Assembly (NCBI RefSeq): GCF_014648275.1
Contig: NZ_BMQU01000010.1
Span: 124,001-188,000 of the forward strand
Length of the DNA stretch: 64,000 nucleotides
Reading direction: 5' to 3'
From: Pseudomonas laurentiana
Lineage (GTDB): Bacteria > Pseudomonadota > Gammaproteobacteria > Pseudomonadales > Pseudomonadaceae
The first letter of the stretch is position 1, and every line of letters starts with the position of its first letter. The notes under the pieces were generated by a model, which saw only the letters and a program-made list of their open reading frames with translations, was not told the DNA's origin and ran no database searches. Below are positions 8,458 to 16,132 of this stretch, one piece after another. Both the position numbers and the translations under genes were made by a program.

Positions 8458-9675
8458 ATGGCGGACGTAAAAAAGGTCGTACTGGCGTATTCCGGCGGCC
8501 TTGATACCTCGGTAATTCTCAAGTGGCTGCAAGATACCTATAACTGTGAAGTGGTGACTTTCACCGCTGACCTGGGGCAGGGCGAGGAGGTCGAACCGGC
8601 CCGCGCCAAAGCTCAGGCCATGGGTGTCAAAGAGATCTACATCGACGACCTGCGCGAAGAGTTTGTCCGTGACTTCGTGTTCCCGATGTTCCGCGCCAAC
8701 ACTGTTTACGAAGGCGAGTACCTGCTGGGTACTTCCATTGCGCGTCCGCTGATTGCCAAGCGTCTGATCGAAATCGCCAACGAAACCGGCGCCGATGCCA
8801 TTTCCCATGGCGCGACCGGCAAGGGCAACGACCAGGTGCGTTTCGAGCTGGGTGCCTACGCGCTCAAGCCAGGTGTGAAGGTGATTGCGCCATGGCGTGA
8901 GTGGGACCTGCTCTCGCGTGAAAAGCTGATGGACTATGCCGAGAAGCACGCTATTCCAATCGAGCGTCATGGCAAGAAGAAGTCGCCGTACTCGATGGAC
9001 GCCAACCTGCTGCACATCTCCTACGAGGGTGGCGTGCTGGAGGATACCTGGACCGAGCACGAAGAAGACATGTGGCGTTGGACCAAGTCGCCGGAAAACG
9101 CGCCGGACGTCCCGACCTACATCGAGCTGACGTACCGTAACGGTGACATCGTTGCCATCGATGGTGTGGAAATGACGCCAGCCACCGTACTGGCAACCCT
9201 CAACCGCATCGGTGGTGAGAACGGCATCGGTCGTCTGGACATCGTCGAGAACCGCTATGTCGGCATGAAGTCCCGCGGTTGCTACGAAACCCCAGGCGGC
9301 ACCATCATGCTGCGTGCCCACCGCGCCATCGAGTCGATCACCCTCGACCGTGAAGTCGCTCACCTGAAAGACGAGCTGATGCCGAAGTACGCCAGCCTGA
9401 TCTACACCGGTTACTGGTGGAGCCCAGAGCGTCTGATGCTGCAGCAGATGATCGACGCTTCGCAGGTTAACGTGAACGGCGTCGTACGCCTGAAGCTGTA
9501 CAAAGGCAACGTGATCGTGACCGGGCGCAAGTCTGATGACTCGCTGTTCGATGCCAACATCGCAACCTTTGAAGAGGATGGCGGTGCTTACAACCAGGCC
9601 GACGCGGCGGGCTTCATCAAGTTGAACGCCTTGCGCATGCGCATTGCTGCAAACAAGGGACGCTCGCTGGTTTAA
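8458..9675 (+). CDS. argG: Argininosuccinate synthase
   Basis: This 405-residue ATP-dependent ligase joins citrulline and aspartate in arginine synthesis. The P-loop-like pyrophosphatase motif AYSGGLDTS lies at residues 10-18. [13 protein letters not shown] and [17 protein letters not shown] are family signatures. It is a single gene with its own terminator, and a tandem ArgR-type operator lies upstream. Together with argF it supplies two consecutive steps. Confidence 0.97.
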   Translation: MADVKKVVLAYSGGLDTSVILKWLQDTYNCEVVTFTADLGQGEEVEPARAKAQAMGVKEIYIDDLREEFVRDFVFPMFRANTVYEGEYLLGTSIARPLIAKRLIEIANETGADAISHGATGKGNDQVRFELGAYALKPGVKVIAPWREWDLLSREKLMDYAEKHAIPIERHGKKKSPYSMDANLLHISYEGGVLEDTWTEHEEDMWRWTKSPENAPDVPTYIELTYRNGDIVAIDGVEMTPATVLATLNRIGGENGIGRLDIVENRYVGMKSRGCYETPGGTIMLRAHRAIESITLDREVAHLKDELMPKYASLIYTGYWWSPERLMLQQMIDASQVNVNGVVRLKLYKGNVIVTGRKSDDSLFDANIATFEEDGGAYNQADAAGFIKLNALRMRIAANKGRSLV

Positions 9676-9691
9676 GCGTTCTCCTCGTTTG

Positions 9692-9721
9692 AAAAAAACC
9701 CGGCTTTGGCCGGGTTTTTTT
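9692..9721 (+). terminator. argG terminator
   Basis: The stem AAAAAAACCCGGC / GCCGGGTTTTTTT encloses a TTTG loop, 17 bp after the argG stop. It is symmetric and can also serve the convergent gene on the other strand. Confidence 0.93.
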
Positions 9722-9732
9722 ATTCATCGTTT

Positions 9733-10422
9733 TCATCGTTGTGCGTCTGTGCATGGTCGTGTCTTATTTGATGTGTGGGGCATGGGTTTATTGGTGATCG
9801 TCGTTTGAACACCAACATCGATATTGTAAAAGACCAACGATTCTCCACTGCCGTTGCTGGGTGAGAGCAGTGACTGCTTCAGTGCACTCAGTACGTGGTG
9901 TTCAACGAATTGATGTGCGCCGCTGCCGGATAGAAAAATGCTGGAGGGGGGCGTGTTATCCGGTAGTCCCGAACTGTTCGGCATGTTTATTGTGAATTCT
10001 AATCGTGCAAGCTTTTCGCTCAGCTCATTGAGCTTTTCATGTAGCGCACTATTGAGATCATCGCGATCACGCTCTCGTTTCTCCGTGCTCGTCGTTGAGT
10101 ATTCAGCTTTAGTGGATGGATAGTTTGTTAAGGGTTCTTCATCTCTGGATTTTTCGTGTGCTAAACCGTTTGGTGTTGCTGTTTCCTGTGAATATTCGGT
10201 GGGTGTTTCGCCGTTGTCGGGAATATAGAGCGATCGCGTGTTGAAGTTTAATGTAAGAAAGAAAAGTAGTGTCAGGAAGGGGGGGAACCCTACAAGAAAC
10301 CAGGTGTAAATTTCTTGGCTGTCTTCACCGAGAAATGGCAGGGAGGCCAGCGCAGAGGCCTCAATGATTCCGGCGAAGATAGCGATGATGGTCAACGGAC
10401 TTTTGGGTTCGGCGTTGCTCAT
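9733..10422 (-). CDS. Hypothetical membrane protein with coiled-coil tail
   Basis: I do not recognise this 229-residue protein. It has two hydrophobic helices, about residues 10-30 (LTIIAIFAGIIEASALASLP) and 40-59 (YTWFLVGFPPFLTLLFFLTL). A polar cytosolic-type region follows, with a short charged coiled coil around residues 115-145 (ERDRDDLNSALHEKLNELSE). The gene is visibly AT-richer than its neighbours and lies next to a long AT-rich non-coding stretch, which suggests acquisition or lower constraint. The start follows a possible AGGTACTG sequence. Its function is unknown. The product is probably real because the two helices and coiled coil are coherent, but homologues were not checked. Confidence 0.6.
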   Translation of the reverse strand: MSNAEPKSPLTIIAIFAGIIEASALASLPFLGEDSQEIYTWFLVGFPPFLTLLFFLTLNFNTRSLYIPDNGETPTEYSQETATPNGLAHEKSRDEEPLTNYPSTKAEYSTTSTEKRERDRDDLNSALHEKLNELSEKLARLEFTINMPNSSGLPDNTPPSSIFLSGSGAHQFVEHHVLSALKQSLLSPSNGSGESLVFYNIDVGVQTTITNKPMPHTSNKTRPCTDAQR

Positions 10423-10873
10423 GATTCAGTACCTTCTGCTCGTTTTGGCGGCGATACGTAAGGGGCCGCCATGGTCAGGAGGATCGCTCGGATTGTAGGT
10501 TTAAGTGGGTAATTATGTGTTGTTTCGGGTGCCGTGTAATGCTGCTGTACGGGTTGATTTTTAAAGAGTACTGCGCGTTTCTATTAATCTAAAGGCAGTA
10601 TGGGAAATTTCCTTCAACGATTGTGGCGTCGCTTCATAGGTTGCGACTTTGAATGATGATAGTGTTGTTTTACGGCGGATTTTACTTGCTTTTATTTTGG
10701 CAGGCGCTGCTGTTTCCTGGGTTTGGCATTAATAAAATTTGTAGGAATAATCCTATGATTTTGTAGGCCGTGTCTTTGAGTGTAAGTGCTTGACGGGGGC
10801 GGAATGCAATATTCCAGAGGGATGGGATATTGTGCGAGCTTAAGAACCGAACAGCAAAAATTTGGATTTGCCC
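10423..10873. other. AT-rich intergenic region
   Basis: This 451-bp gap lies between the divergent hypothetical membrane gene and the response regulator gene. It is much richer in A and T than the surrounding chromosome. No conserved product, tRNA or obvious hairpin with a T-run was seen. It presumably carries both divergent promoters. Confidence 0.5.
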
Positions 10874-11500
10874 ATGAATAAAGTGCTGATCGTGGATGAT
10901 CATCCAGTCATTCGCTTGGCTGTACGCATGCTGATGGAGCGGCATGGCTATGAAGTCATTGCGGAGACGGATAATGGTGTAGATGCACTGCAACTTGCCC
11001 GGGAATATCTTCCCGACATTGTTATTCTGGATATCGGAATCCCCAAGCTCGACGGGTTGGAGGTCATTACCCGGCTAGCCTCGGCCGGAGAGGCGTTGAA
11101 GGTTCTGGTACTGACGTCTCAAGCGCCTGGGCATTTTTCAATGCGTTGCATGCAAGCGGGGGCTGCCGGTTATGTTTGCAAGCAACAGGACCTGACCGAA
11201 CTCCTCAGTGCAATCAAGGCTGTGCTTTCTGGTTACAGCTACTTTCCCAATCAGGCATTGCATTCGGTTCGTTCCAACCTGGGAGGGGCGAGTGAGGCGG
11301 AGATGGTCGAGCGCCTTTCAGGTCGGGAGATGATGGTGCTGCAGCAATTGGCTCGCGGCAGGAGCAACAAGGAAATTGCCGACAGCATGTTCCTCAGCAA
11401 CAAGACGGTCAGTACCTACAAGACGCGTTTGCTGCTGAAACTCAATGCGCGCTCCCTGGTCGACCTGATTGAGCTCGCACAGCGTAACGATCTTGTATGA
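10874..11500 (+). CDS. LuxR/NarL-type orphan response regulator
   Basis: This 208-residue regulator has a receiver domain (residues 1-120) with acidic pocket D8-D9, phospho-acceptor D53 in VILDIGIPKLDG, a T/S switch in VLTSQA and a lysine in GYVCKQ. A LuxR-type helix-turn-helix follows at about 145-205 (LSGREMMVLQQLARGRSNKEIA, then NKTVSTYKTRLLLKL). It resembles BvgA/EvgA-like regulators. No histidine kinase gene is adjacent, so the partner is unknown. The ATG is used because the frame upstream begins at an unsupported TTG. It sits in an AT-rich pocket between argG and nth. Confidence 0.87.
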   Translation: MNKVLIVDDHPVIRLAVRMLMERHGYEVIAETDNGVDALQLAREYLPDIVILDIGIPKLDGLEVITRLASAGEALKVLVLTSQAPGHFSMRCMQAGAAGYVCKQQDLTELLSAIKAVLSGYSYFPNQALHSVRSNLGGASEAEMVERLSGREMMVLQQLARGRSNKEIADSMFLSNKTVSTYKTRLLLKLNARSLVDLIELAQRNDLV

Positions 11501-11546
11501 AACGCACTTCACTCTAGCTTCCCGCCAAGGACGCTTTTGGTAACAC

Positions 11547-11582
11547 ACTAATTGCCGCCCTGTTGATTGGGCGGCAATTAGT
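11547..11582. terminator. Hairpin between convergent genes
   Basis: ACTAATTGCCGCCC pairs perfectly over 14 bp with GGGCGGCAATTAGT around an 8-nt loop. It sits between the response regulator gene and the small PA3496-like gene, and touches the stop codon of the latter. There is no strong T-run on either side. Confidence 0.65.
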
Positions 11583-11764
11583 TAAAGATCGAAGTCATAG
11601 TCTGCCAGCTGTTTCTGCAAGCGACGCTCTTCCAGCAGGTTGTCAATGGTGCGGCGTTTACTCAGATTGGTCTTTGCTGTCTCCGCCGGTACATCAGCGG
11701 CGGGTGAGTCTTCAGTGGCAGCAAAGTCGTCGTCCAGATCCAGCTCTTCTTTATCGGTGCTCAT
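11582..11764 (-). CDS. Small acidic PA3496-family protein
   Basis: This 60-residue protein has an acidic N-terminal half (DKEELDLDDDFAATED) and a basic helix at the end (SKRRTIDNLLEERRLQKQL). It matches a small conserved Pseudomonas family typified by PA3496, which also sits beside nth and has been named a putative envelope-integrity protein. It has no signal peptide or membrane segment. The biochemical role is unknown. The start ATG is preceded by GGAGTGACTT, which contains a usable Shine-Dalgarno sequence. Confidence 0.75.
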   Translation of the reverse strand: MSTDKEELDLDDDFAATEDSPAADVPAETAKTNLSKRRTIDNLLEERRLQKQLADYDFDL

Positions 11765-11869
11765 AAGTCACTCCACGGCAAGAGGGCCATTGGCGCACCT
11801 TATAACCAGATTCTCAGGTCGGGTAAAAAAGATTTTTTCAATCGCCTGAACAACCTTTTCGCTATTTGC

Positions 11870-12508
11870 TCAATCGTCCGAAGTCTTGTGCTTGTAATCA
11901 CACAGGTCTTCGATCCGACAACTGCCACAACGCGGCTTGCGTGCCTGGCACACATAGCGACCGTGCAGGATCAACCAGTGGTGAGCATCCAGCAGGTAGG
12001 CCTTGGGTACAAACTTCAATAGACCCTTTTCAACCTCCAGGACGTTCTTGCCGGGTGCGATTCCTGTGCGGTTGCTGACGCGAAAAATATGGGTGTCGAC
12101 TGCCATTGCAGGCTGTCTGAAGGCAGTATTGAGGACCACGTTGGCAGTCTTGCGGCCCACCCCAGGCAGAGCTTCAAGGGCCTCGCGGGTTTCCGGGACC
12201 TGACTGCCGTGCTGCTCCACCAGTAATCGACAGGTTTCGATGACGTTCTTCGCTTTACTGTTGTACAGGCCGATGGTCTTGATGTACTCCGACAGCCCTT
12301 CCACACCTAATGCGTATATTGCTTCTGGCGTATTGGCCACCGGGAACAGGCGTGCAGTGGCCTTGTTGACCCCGACATCGGTCGCTTGTGCGGAAAGAAT
12401 GACCGCAATCAGCAGCTCGAACGGCGACGTGTAGGCAAGCTCGGTCTTCGGTTCTGGATTGTCTTCATGCAGCCTGCGAAATATTTCCAGGCGTTTTGTA
12501 GCATTCAT
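11870..12508 (-). CDS. nth: Endonuclease III
   Basis: This 212-residue DNA glycosylase/AP lyase removes oxidised pyrimidines in base excision repair. The helix-hairpin-helix is LPGVGRKTANVV at residues 114-125, with catalytic lysine K120, and D138 lies in VDTHIFR. A [4Fe-4S] cluster is held by C187, C194, C197 and C203 (C-X6-C-X2-C-X5-C). It is the last gene after rnfABDGE on the same strand, only 3 bp after rnfE. The rnf-nth linkage is widespread in gammaproteobacteria. Confidence 0.97.
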   Translation of the reverse strand: MNATKRLEIFRRLHEDNPEPKTELAYTSPFELLIAVILSAQATDVGVNKATARLFPVANTPEAIYALGVEGLSEYIKTIGLYNSKAKNVIETCRLLVEQHGSQVPETREALEALPGVGRKTANVVLNTAFRQPAMAVDTHIFRVSNRTGIAPGKNVLEVEKGLLKFVPKAYLLDAHHWLILHGRYVCQARKPRCGSCRIEDLCDYKHKTSDD

Positions 12509-12511
12509 GGA

Positions 12512-13030
12512 TCAGGGAGTTCCTTGACGGCGAGAGGGTGCACGTTGGCGCCAGATCCTATTGTACAGGGCGAGCAACAGGCCAAGAAGGAACAGGGCCC
12601 CTGGGGTCAGATGGGCCAGGCGCATACCGCTCCCCATCAGCTCACGTGCCACGCCCAGGCTGATGCAGAGCGCAGTGAACCCGAGCAACAGGCTCAGTGG
12701 GGCGCGCCAGCCTTTGGTGTGTCCCTGCGCATGGTCGAACATCACGCACTGCAGCGCGATCAGTGCGGTATAAAGGCCCAGGCTTTGGTAAAGCACCAAG
12801 GTGTGGGCGCGTAGGGTCAGTTCCAGGCAGGTGACGATGGTTGCCGCCAAAAGCATGCTGGCGACGTCTGCACCTATACCCGTCAGAAGTCGCCTCAGGG
12901 GTGTCATGCCAAGGCGATGCAACAGTATCGCCAGCAGGCTGAGCACGGCTATCGAAGTGGCCTGCAGTAGCGTTTGCGTGGCGCCCAGCAGTGGTGCCAG
13001 GCTAAGTCCGGCAAGCCAGTGTCTATTCAT
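12512..13030 (-). CDS. rnfE: RnfE/RsxE-like membrane subunit, divergent
   Basis: This 172-residue protein with about five hydrophobic helices corresponds to RnfE, a NqrD homologue that normally has about 200-230 residues. YQSLGLYTALIALQC aligns with the family YQSLGI..PLIVTNC, so the second iron-sulfur cysteine (C95) is kept. The first is not: the family LGLCPLL is LSLAPLL here, with alanine at residue 12. The start overlaps the end of rnfG by 8 bp and fixes this short N-terminus. The normally conserved GRAEAFA after the second cysteine is replaced by FDHAQGH. It is co-translated with rnfG. Confidence 0.8.
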   Translation of the reverse strand: MNRHWLAGLSLAPLLGATQTLLQATSIAVLSLLAILLHRLGMTPLRRLLTGIGADVASMLLAATIVTCLELTLRAHTLVLYQSLGLYTALIALQCVMFDHAQGHTKGWRAPLSLLLGFTALCISLGVARELMGSGMRLAHLTPGALFLLGLLLALYNRIWRQRAPSRRQGTP

Positions 13031-13640
13031 GGACGGTCCCTCCGAGCAAGTCTTCGGCATGCTCATCGAAGTAGCGCAGGGCGTCATGTAGCGCCTGGAT
13101 CACGGCGCGAGAGGTCACACTTGCGCCAGCCAGTTGGTCGAACTGGCCATTATCCCGTTTCAGTGCCCACGCGGCATCGGGCGTAGTCGTGAGTGCATGG
13201 CCGATGAAGTGTTGCAGCCAGGTGTTGCCGGGTTCTACAAGCTGCGCGCCAAGCCCCGGGGTTTCCTGTTGTTGCAGTACCTTCAGCCCTATCAACCTGC
13301 CGCTGGGGTCTATGGCAATCAATAGTTCCAGTGCACCGCCGTAGCCCTGTGTACGGCTGTGCAGCACCACGGCACTCGGTTGCCCACCAAGCAGGGCGCG
13401 GTAGCCTGCGCGTAGTGTGCTATGTGCCAATTGGGTATCGTTCAGGCGAATGGGGTGTTGCAGCGGGTTGTTGTCATAGCGCTCGGCAGGAAGCACGCTT
13501 AGCCATGTCTGTGCTTTGAGCTGTTCCTGTGCGGCACGGATCGGTGCCGCAGCGTAGTGATGCCAGGTCATGCTGAAGGCTAAAGCCAGTAGTGCAAGAG
13601 CGCCTAACACCATGCAGCTACGCAGGCTTATGCGGTTCAT
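13023..13640 (-). CDS. rnfG: RnfG/RsxG-like flavoprotein subunit
   Basis: This 205-residue protein has an N-terminal membrane anchor (residues 8-26) followed by an FMN-binding domain facing the periplasm. QQQETPGLGAQL at residues 123-134 is the RnfG/NqrC signature. GASVTS at 172-177 holds the threonine (T176) to which FMN is bound by a phosphoester in this family. Both are intact, so this subunit looks functional although other subunits of the cluster are altered. It overlaps rnfD by 4 bp and rnfE by 8 bp. Confidence 0.9.
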   Translation of the reverse strand: MNRISLRSCMVLGALALLALAFSMTWHHYAAAPIRAAQEQLKAQTWLSVLPAERYDNNPLQHPIRLNDTQLAHSTLRAGYRALLGGQPSAVVLHSRTQGYGGALELLIAIDPSGRLIGLKVLQQQETPGLGAQLVEPGNTWLQHFIGHALTTTPDAAWALKRDNGQFDQLAGASVTSRAVIQALHDALRYFDEHAEDLLGGTVHE

Positions 13641-14623
13641 GTTGCCTCCCGCTCTCTGCGGGCGGCCCAGCGCTCAAGGGCTGGCACCGCAAGGTTCATC
13701 AGCAGCACCGCGAATGCAGTGCCGTCGGGGTAGCTGCCCCAGGTTCTGATCAGGTAGATCAATGTTCCGACACCCACGCCAAACATCAAGCGGGCCATGG
13801 GGCTCCTGGGGCCGGATACGGGTTCTGTGACAATGAAAAATGCCGCGAACAGGGTTGAGCCGGACAGCAGGTGCAGCAGTGGCGAGCCGTGGGAGTCGGA
13901 GCCCGAACCGTTCCAGCAGAACACACTGATGATGAACAGGCTACCCAGCAGCCCTGCGGGCGCGTGCCAGCTGAATACCTTGCGCTGTAGCAGGAACAAG
14001 CCGCCCAGCAAGAATCCAAGGCTGGCCCACTCGGTGCCTTTACCGCCGAAAAAACCGAACCCAGGGTGCTGGGCGAACAGCTCATCGATGGTCAGGCTTC
14101 TGTTGTTGCGCAAGCCATCCAGTACGGTGGCCTGTACCCAGGCATCCGGTTGTGTGCTGCTGGTGATCCCGAACACCAGGTGCAGGCTGGTGCCAAGATC
14201 CAGCGGTTGTGGAGCAGGCCACTGGGTCATCGCGACCGGGAATGACAGCAAGACTACGGCATAACCAAGCATCGCCGGATTGAACGGGTTTTTCCCTACG
14301 CCACCATACGCATGTTTGCCTATCGCAACGGCGCAGCTGGCGGCGATCAGTGGCAACCACCCAGGTGCATAGGCAGGTAGTGCGATGGCCAGCAGCGTCG
14401 CGGTTACCAGAGCGCTGCCGTCGCTTAGCGCTGCCCGCACAGGGCGGCGCATCAGCATGAGCAAGGCGGCTTCGGTTGCCAGGGCGCCAACACTGGTCAG
14501 CAGTAGGTTGAGCAACATGCCCCAGCCATGCAGCCAGAGCAGTGCCAGAAGCCCAGGGGCGCAGGCCAGCAGCACCAGCCCCATGGCGGTGCGCAGGCGT
14601 TCGTTGACGTCAACCGCGGCCAT
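13637..14623 (-). CDS. rnfD: RnfD/RsxD-like membrane flavoprotein subunit
   Basis: This 328-residue multi-helix membrane protein corresponds to RnfD (NqrB family). [20 protein letters not shown] (about residues 103-121) is a core family signature. QATVLDGLR around T166 aligns with the covalent-FMN threonine segment, and [11 protein letters not shown] near the end is also diagnostic. The length is slightly short of the usual 350 residues. The gene starts 14 bp inside the end of rnfB, where rnfC would normally lie. Confidence 0.88.
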   Translation of the reverse strand: MAAVDVNERLRTAMGLVLLACAPGLLALLWLHGWGMLLNLLLTSVGALATEAALLMLMRRPVRAALSDGSALVTATLLAIALPAYAPGWLPLIAASCAVAIGKHAYGGVGKNPFNPAMLGYAVVLLSFPVAMTQWPAPQPLDLGTSLHLVFGITSSTQPDAWVQATVLDGLRNNRSLTIDELFAQHPGFGFFGGKGTEWASLGFLLGGLFLLQRKVFSWHAPAGLLGSLFIISVFCWNGSGSDSHGSPLLHLLSGSTLFAAFFIVTEPVSGPRSPMARLMFGVGVGTLIYLIRTWGSYPDGTAFAVLLMNLAVPALERWAARREREAT

Positions 14624-15458
14624 GCTCGCTCACGGCCTGGAGCGATTCAAGGTGCGCTTGTGCAGCTTGAGATTCGCGCTCCAGCTCCAGCAGTTGGGCA
14701 TGTTGAGCTTCGTTCGGGGTTTCGCCGAAGGCTGTGCGGGCCTTGTTCAATTGGGCGCGACTCATGGCGGCGGCGATCTTCGCCTGCTTCAATGCCGCAT
14801 CGGCAGCGGCGATCTTTTGCGCTTTGACGCGCTCAATGGCTGCCTTGATTGGGTCGTCGGTCGCAGTGCTGCTCGCGGTAGTGACCACTGAGCGTTGGCT
14901 ACGGGCAAGGCGTTCGGCTTGCTTGCGAGCCTCCTCACGCTGCAGGCGGGCGTTGCGTTGCTCGTAACGCTGTCTGGAGTGATCGCGTTTGGCCGTACGT
15001 GCGGTCCGCTGTTCGGCATTCGTTGCCAGCCCGCCGACGATGGGGATTATCGTGCTGTCCGCCGACAGGGGCAGCAAGTCGATGCAGTCGACCGGGCAGG
15101 GCGCAACACACAGGTCGCAACCGGTGCATTCAGTGCTGATGACGGTGTGCATCAGCTTTGCAGCACCGACGATGGCATCCACCGGGCAGGCCTGGATGCA
15201 CTTGGTACAGCCGATGCATTCCGCTTCCCGAATGAAGGCGATCTGAGCGGGGGCGCTGCCGCGCTCGGGGTCCAGTGCCAGTGTCGGCACGTCGAGCAGT
15301 TGGGCCAAGGCGGCGATCGTTTCGTCGCCGCCCGGTGGGCACTTGTTAATGGCCTCGCCCTTGGCCAGGCCTTCTGCGTAAGGGCGGCACCCGCCGTGGC
15401 CGCATTTGCCGCATTGGGTCTGTGGCAGGAGGGCGTCGATGCGTTGAATCAGACTCAT
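14610..15458 (-). CDS. rnfB: RnfB-like ferredoxin subunit, no membrane anchor, extended tail
   Basis: This 282-residue protein is longer than the usual RnfB of about 190. A [4Fe-4S] domain uses C16, C19, C24 and C40. Two ferredoxin clusters use C81-C84-C87-C91 ([12 protein letters not shown]) and C111-C114-C117-C121 ([12 protein letters not shown]). Two features are odd. The N-terminal transmembrane helix of standard RnfB is absent, and the 4-bp overlap with rnfA fixes the start. Residues 150-282 form a charged, Ala/Lys/Arg/Glu-rich coiled-coil tail, with [15 protein letters not shown] at 201-215, similar in style to the C-terminal repeats of RnfC. No rnfC gene follows. Confidence 0.85.
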   Translation of the reverse strand: MSLIQRIDALLPQTQCGKCGHGGCRPYAEGLAKGEAINKCPPGGDETIAALAQLLDVPTLALDPERGSAPAQIAFIREAECIGCTKCIQACPVDAIVGAAKLMHTVISTECTGCDLCVAPCPVDCIDLLPLSADSTIIPIVGGLATNAEQRTARTAKRDHSRQRYEQRNARLQREEARKQAERLARSQRSVVTTASSTATDDPIKAAIERVKAQKIAAADAALKQAKIAAAMSRAQLNKARTAFGETPNEAQHAQLLELERESQAAQAHLESLQAVSEHGRG

Positions 15459-16039
15459 GATGTAAACAATCCGTTGAGGCCGAGAAAGGCCATGGCCATG
15501 ATACCGGCGCCAATCAGCTCCAGTGGCAGGCCGCGAAAGGACTCGGGTATGGCGTCATTGTCGAGGGTGCGCTGTCGAAGGTCATCAAGCAGCATCAGTA
15601 CCAGCCAGAAGCCCAGGCCGCTGCCCAGACTCAGGGCCATGACCTGTGCCAGGCCGAGTTCGGTGTTGCTGGCAATGATGCTCAGCCCCAGCACGCCGGC
15701 ATTGCCAAGCAAAAGAGGCTTCAAGCCTTCCTGAGGCAGTGCGGGCTGCCAGCGACCGATCAGGGTAAGCAGTGGCGCGATCAGCACGATGCACGATGGC
15801 AGGAAGATGAACAAGCGCAGGTAGTCCAGTTGCAGTGGTAGCAACAGGTAGCGGTAGAGGACTTGACCGATCACGGTGCTGCTCAGCATCAGCATGCCGG
15901 TTGTCAGTCCCAGTGCATGCACCTTGTGTCGGGTCGCGTCCCTATCAATGTGAAGAGCAGGGTCGAGGGCCAACCCCTGGTGCAGGATGATGTTGTTGAT
16001 CAACGCAGCGCCGATGAGCGTAAAGATCAGATCTGTCAT
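15455..16039 (-). CDS. rnfA: RnfA/RsxA-like membrane subunit lacking Fe-S cysteines
   Basis: This 194-residue, six-helix protein aligns over its full length with RnfA (NqrE family). The N-terminus ([20 protein letters not shown]) and the C-terminus ([15 protein letters not shown]) are family-like. The two cysteines that hold half of the intramembrane [2Fe-2S] centre are missing. The family GLCPFMG is ALDPALH, with aspartate at residue 26, and the family TTNCAVLG is LGNAGVLG, with alanine at 114. The only cysteine, C83, is elsewhere. It is the first gene of rnfABDGE-nth, after a likely metG terminator. Confidence 0.85.
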   Translation of the reverse strand: MTDLIFTLIGAALINNIILHQGLALDPALHIDRDATRHKVHALGLTTGMLMLSSTVIGQVLYRYLLLPLQLDYLRLFIFLPSCIVLIAPLLTLIGRWQPALPQEGLKPLLLGNAGVLGLSIIASNTELGLAQVMALSLGSGLGFWLVLMLLDDLRQRTLDNDAIPESFRGLPLELIGAGIMAMAFLGLNGLFTS

Positions 16040-16099
16040 TGGGGGGCCGAAAAATCAGGGCTGTCAGCCATTATCCGGCAAGGACGGAGGGAAGAGAAC

Positions 16100-16125
16100 G
16101 CCCCGGTCCGAGATGACCGGGGCGG
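16100..16125 (-). terminator. metG terminator-like hairpin
   Basis: A perfect 10-bp stem, CGCCCCGGTC / GACCGGGGCG, lies 8 bp after the metG stop. On the minus strand it is followed by a pyrimidine-rich TTCTCTTCCCT rather than a pure T-run. It separates metG from rnfA. Confidence 0.7.
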
Positions 16126-16132
16126 ATGTCGC

